Part shown: positions 63,130 to 64,000 of the stretch, piece by piece
How the letters are laid out: every line of letters starts with the position of its first letter
Position numbering within the stretch: position 1 is the stretch's first letter
From: a virus
IMG/VR virus record: IMGVR_UViG_3300006923_000013
Location: 21,788-85,787 of that record
Length of the DNA stretch: 64,000 nucleotides
Reading direction: 5' to 3' (one strand)
Notes under the pieces: model-generated
What the model saw: the letters and a program-made list of their open reading frames with translations, nothing else
Database searches by the model: none
What the model was told of the DNA's origin: nothing
Translations under genes and position numbers: made by a program

Positions 63130-63480
63130 ATGGAACAGTCGTCTGTAGCAGCTATCAGTCTTGCGTTTCTTAGCAACGATTGGGAACAGGTTAGTGCACC
63201 TGAACTCTTCGAGCTAAGCAACGGCAGAGTGTACATTCGTGTGCTCTTTGTAGATGTTGATACATACAAAGCCTCTAAGGCATCTGAGAAGATGGCTAAG
63301 GAGTTGGGTATGGAGTTCAACACTGACTCATTAGCTGAAGTAGGTCGATGTGTACCACAGTTCTTTGACTCGAAAGAGCAGGCATTGGGCTATAAGCTCA
63401 ACACGGTGTGCATGTTACGATCTTCGGATTGGAACAGCAAGCCTAAGCCTTCTTCAAGCGAGTCTGGGGACAGTGTGTAA
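63130..63480 (+). CDS. Small rightward (early-side) protein, unknown
   Basis: 116 residues from the ATG at 63130; a GTG nine codons upstream (63103) is possible. The sequence looks like a soluble protein: MEQSSVAAISLAFLSNDWEQ, a strand pair NGRVYIRVLFVDVDTY, a helix KASEKMAKELGMEF, then PQFFDSKEQALGYK and a Ser/Pro-rich tail. No family recognised. It is the first gene in the plus direction after the divergent junction, so early expression is likely. Codon choice and base composition are more GC-rich than in the leftward genes. Confidence 0.6.
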   Translation: MEQSSVAAISLAFLSNDWEQVSAPELFELSNGRVYIRVLFVDVDTYKASKASEKMAKELGMEFNTDSLAEVGRCVPQFFDSKEQALGYKLNTVCMLRSSDWNSKPKPSSSESGDSV

Positions 63481-63496
63481 GCATTGAGAAGTCGTT

Positions 63497-63644
63497 GCGT
63501 GTGTTGAGCCTTAGGGAGTTCCACACGCACGGCTCATCCTATGGTGCCCAGGAAGTAGTTTAGCCTGGGCTGTTGGGGTACAAGCGTGTCGGGTAAGGGA
63601 GGTGATAGCCTCTTACCTGGCACGTTGTGCTACTCTTTTTTTTT
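63497..63644 (+). ncRNA. Candidate structured RNA: pseudoknot, hairpin, long stem and T run
   Basis: The 278 bases between the two plus-strand genes lack an ORF and fold strongly. An H-type pseudoknot is possible: GCGTGTG 63497-63503 with CACACGC 63522-63528, and TGAGCC 63505-63510 (inside that loop) with GGCTCA 63531-63536. Next comes hairpin GCCCAGG 63546-63552/CCTGGGC 63564-63570. Then a 13-bp stem, C63585-G63597 with C63612-G63624 (two G-U pairs), continued by 3 bp beyond a bulge, and nine T at 63636-63644. GC content is well above the surrounding genes. It could be a free RNA with its own terminator or a 3' element of the upstream gene. No known RNA family recognised. Confidence 0.5.
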
Positions 63645-63652
63645 ATTCACTT

Positions 63653-63678
63653 GTACATCTACGGAAACGTAGGTGTAC
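63653..63678 (+). promoter_or_regulatory. 11-bp hairpin with GAAA loop upstream of the second rightward gene
   Basis: GTACATCTACG (63653-63663), loop GAAA (63664-63667), CGTAGGTGTAC (63668-63678), one G-U pair if RNA. It contains a CTACGGAA repeat. It may be an RNA element or a DNA hairpin promoter of the N4 virion-polymerase kind. Confidence 0.4.
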
Positions 63679-63758
63679 TTAAACAAAACCCTACGGAACA
63701 GAAATGCAATTATCAAACATCCTTGTTATTCTTTGCTACTAATTAAAGCACAACTATC

Positions 63759-63962
63759 ATGGACAAGAGAACAGCCATTACAACATGGGTAGAGATCATG
63801 GGTAACACCATCGCTACCTTAGACGACAACGAGTCACTTACTACATTCTTTATTAAAGACACTGTAGTTGTAGGATTTCACAAGAAACGCTACGGAAAGG
63901 GACAACACTCCAATTTGCCTCAAGAACTGATTGATTGGAAAGAAGAACAGGAAGCTATGTAG
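63759..63962 (+). CDS. Small early-side protein, unknown
   Basis: 67 residues, MDKRTAITTWVEIMGNTIAT then SLTTFFIKDTVVVGFHKKRY, a compact strand-rich core with a charged end (LIDWKEEQEAM). No motif recognised. The leader is A-rich (taaagcacaactatcATG). The stop codon lies inside the stem-loop of a strong terminator, so the gene is probably a monocistronic unit or the end of a short operon from the junction. Confidence 0.6.
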   Translation: MDKRTAITTWVEIMGNTIATLDDNESLTTFFIKDTVVVGFHKKRYGKGQHSNLPQELIDWKEEQEAM

Positions 63963-63977
63963 CTTCTTGTTCTTTTT
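63940..63977 (+). terminator. Intrinsic terminator overlapping the stop codon
   Basis: A long stem, bases 63940-63956 pairing with 63961-63977 (17 bp with two G-U pairs), closes on the 4-base loop ATGT and runs into T-rich sequence. The gene's last codons and TAG are within it. Confidence 0.75.
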
Positions 63978-64000
63978 AACACTAACGTAACCAAATGAAA

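Larger units (their letters stand above)
62957..63897 (+). repeat. Four dispersed CTACGGAA repeats
   Basis: CTACGGAA occurs on the plus strand at 62957-62964, 63659-63666, 63691-63698 and 63890-63897 (the last inside the 67-residue gene). Copies one and two share ATCTACGGAAA. Four copies of an 8-mer in under 1 kb is far above chance, suggesting a binding site or promoter element of the rightward region. Confidence 0.5.

Noticed and set aside
63084-63323. Minus-strand ORF opposite the first rightward gene
   Set aside because: Composition and position mark it as a shadow of the plus-strand ORF, and it has no coupling to the leftward operon.
63995-64000. Possible start of another rightward gene (ATGAAA at the edge)
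   Set aside because: Only two codons are visible; it fits the spacing after the terminator but cannot be supported.

Overview
The window is the late (virion) half of a tailed-phage genome with the hallmarks of a crAss-like phage (Crassvirales, podovirus-like) infecting a Bacteroidetes host, probably a marine flavobacterium. Reasons: a giant virion RNA polymerase with a DFDID catalytic motif; crAss-like terminase, portal, major capsid, ring and muzzle-type proteins in the expected order; AT-rich DNA with A-rich leaders instead of Shine-Dalgarno sites; TAnnTTTG promoter-like boxes; and GCTD...DGSC cysteine repeats of the kind found on secreted proteins of marine flavobacteria. Family names rest on recognised motifs and remembered family resemblance. 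No database search was possible. I saw no tRNA, rRNA, CRISPR array or insertion sequence.

Layout. From about 62480 down to position 1 almost everything is one leftward (minus-strand) convoy, with stop and start codons repeatedly overlapping as TAATG or ATGA. Read in the direction of transcription it runs: a SET-domain protein and small DNA-binding or zinc-binding proteins, including an HU-like protein (62480-59987); a GroES-like co-chaperonin and an L,D-transpeptidase-like enzyme (59977-58526); terminase, portal, a zincin/peptidoglycan-binding protein, scaffold and major capsid protein (58414-47479); connector and large surface proteins, with a Cys-rich adhesin trio and a BspA-type repeat protein (47458-38100); a holin-like membrane cassette (37700-37074); small beta-rich virion proteins, including a four-member paralogous family, with a metallophosphoesterase among them (36982-28939); ring and muzzle proteins (28936-21078); a Gly/Met-rich cargo-like protein, a virion protein ending in an M15 peptidase, the 4392-residue RNA polymerase polyprotein, and the start of one more large protein that runs off the left edge.

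At 62481-63129 the convoy meets rightward transcription. This divergent junction is packed with inverted repeats and an AT-rich tract, and repeats of CTACGGAA begin there. To its right are two small plus-strand genes separated by a GC-richer stretch that can fold into a pseudoknot, a hairpin and a long stem followed by nine T residues. This is probably the early-transcription side.

How the parts fit together: terminase and portal package DNA into a shell built by scaffold and capsid proteins. HU-like proteins, zincins and the RNA polymerase are probably packaged as cargo. Ring and muzzle proteins form the short tail, and the Cys-rich and BspA-type proteins recognise the host. M15 or peptidoglycan-binding modules may open the wall at entry, while the holin-like cassette and the L,D-transpeptidase-like protein may act at exit. 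The injected polymerase would start early transcription from the divergent junction. The least-described pieces are the C-terminal nucleotidyltransferase-like domain and internal zincin of the polymerase, the structured RNA candidate at 63497-63644, the hairpin cluster at the junction, and the paralogous small virion proteins.
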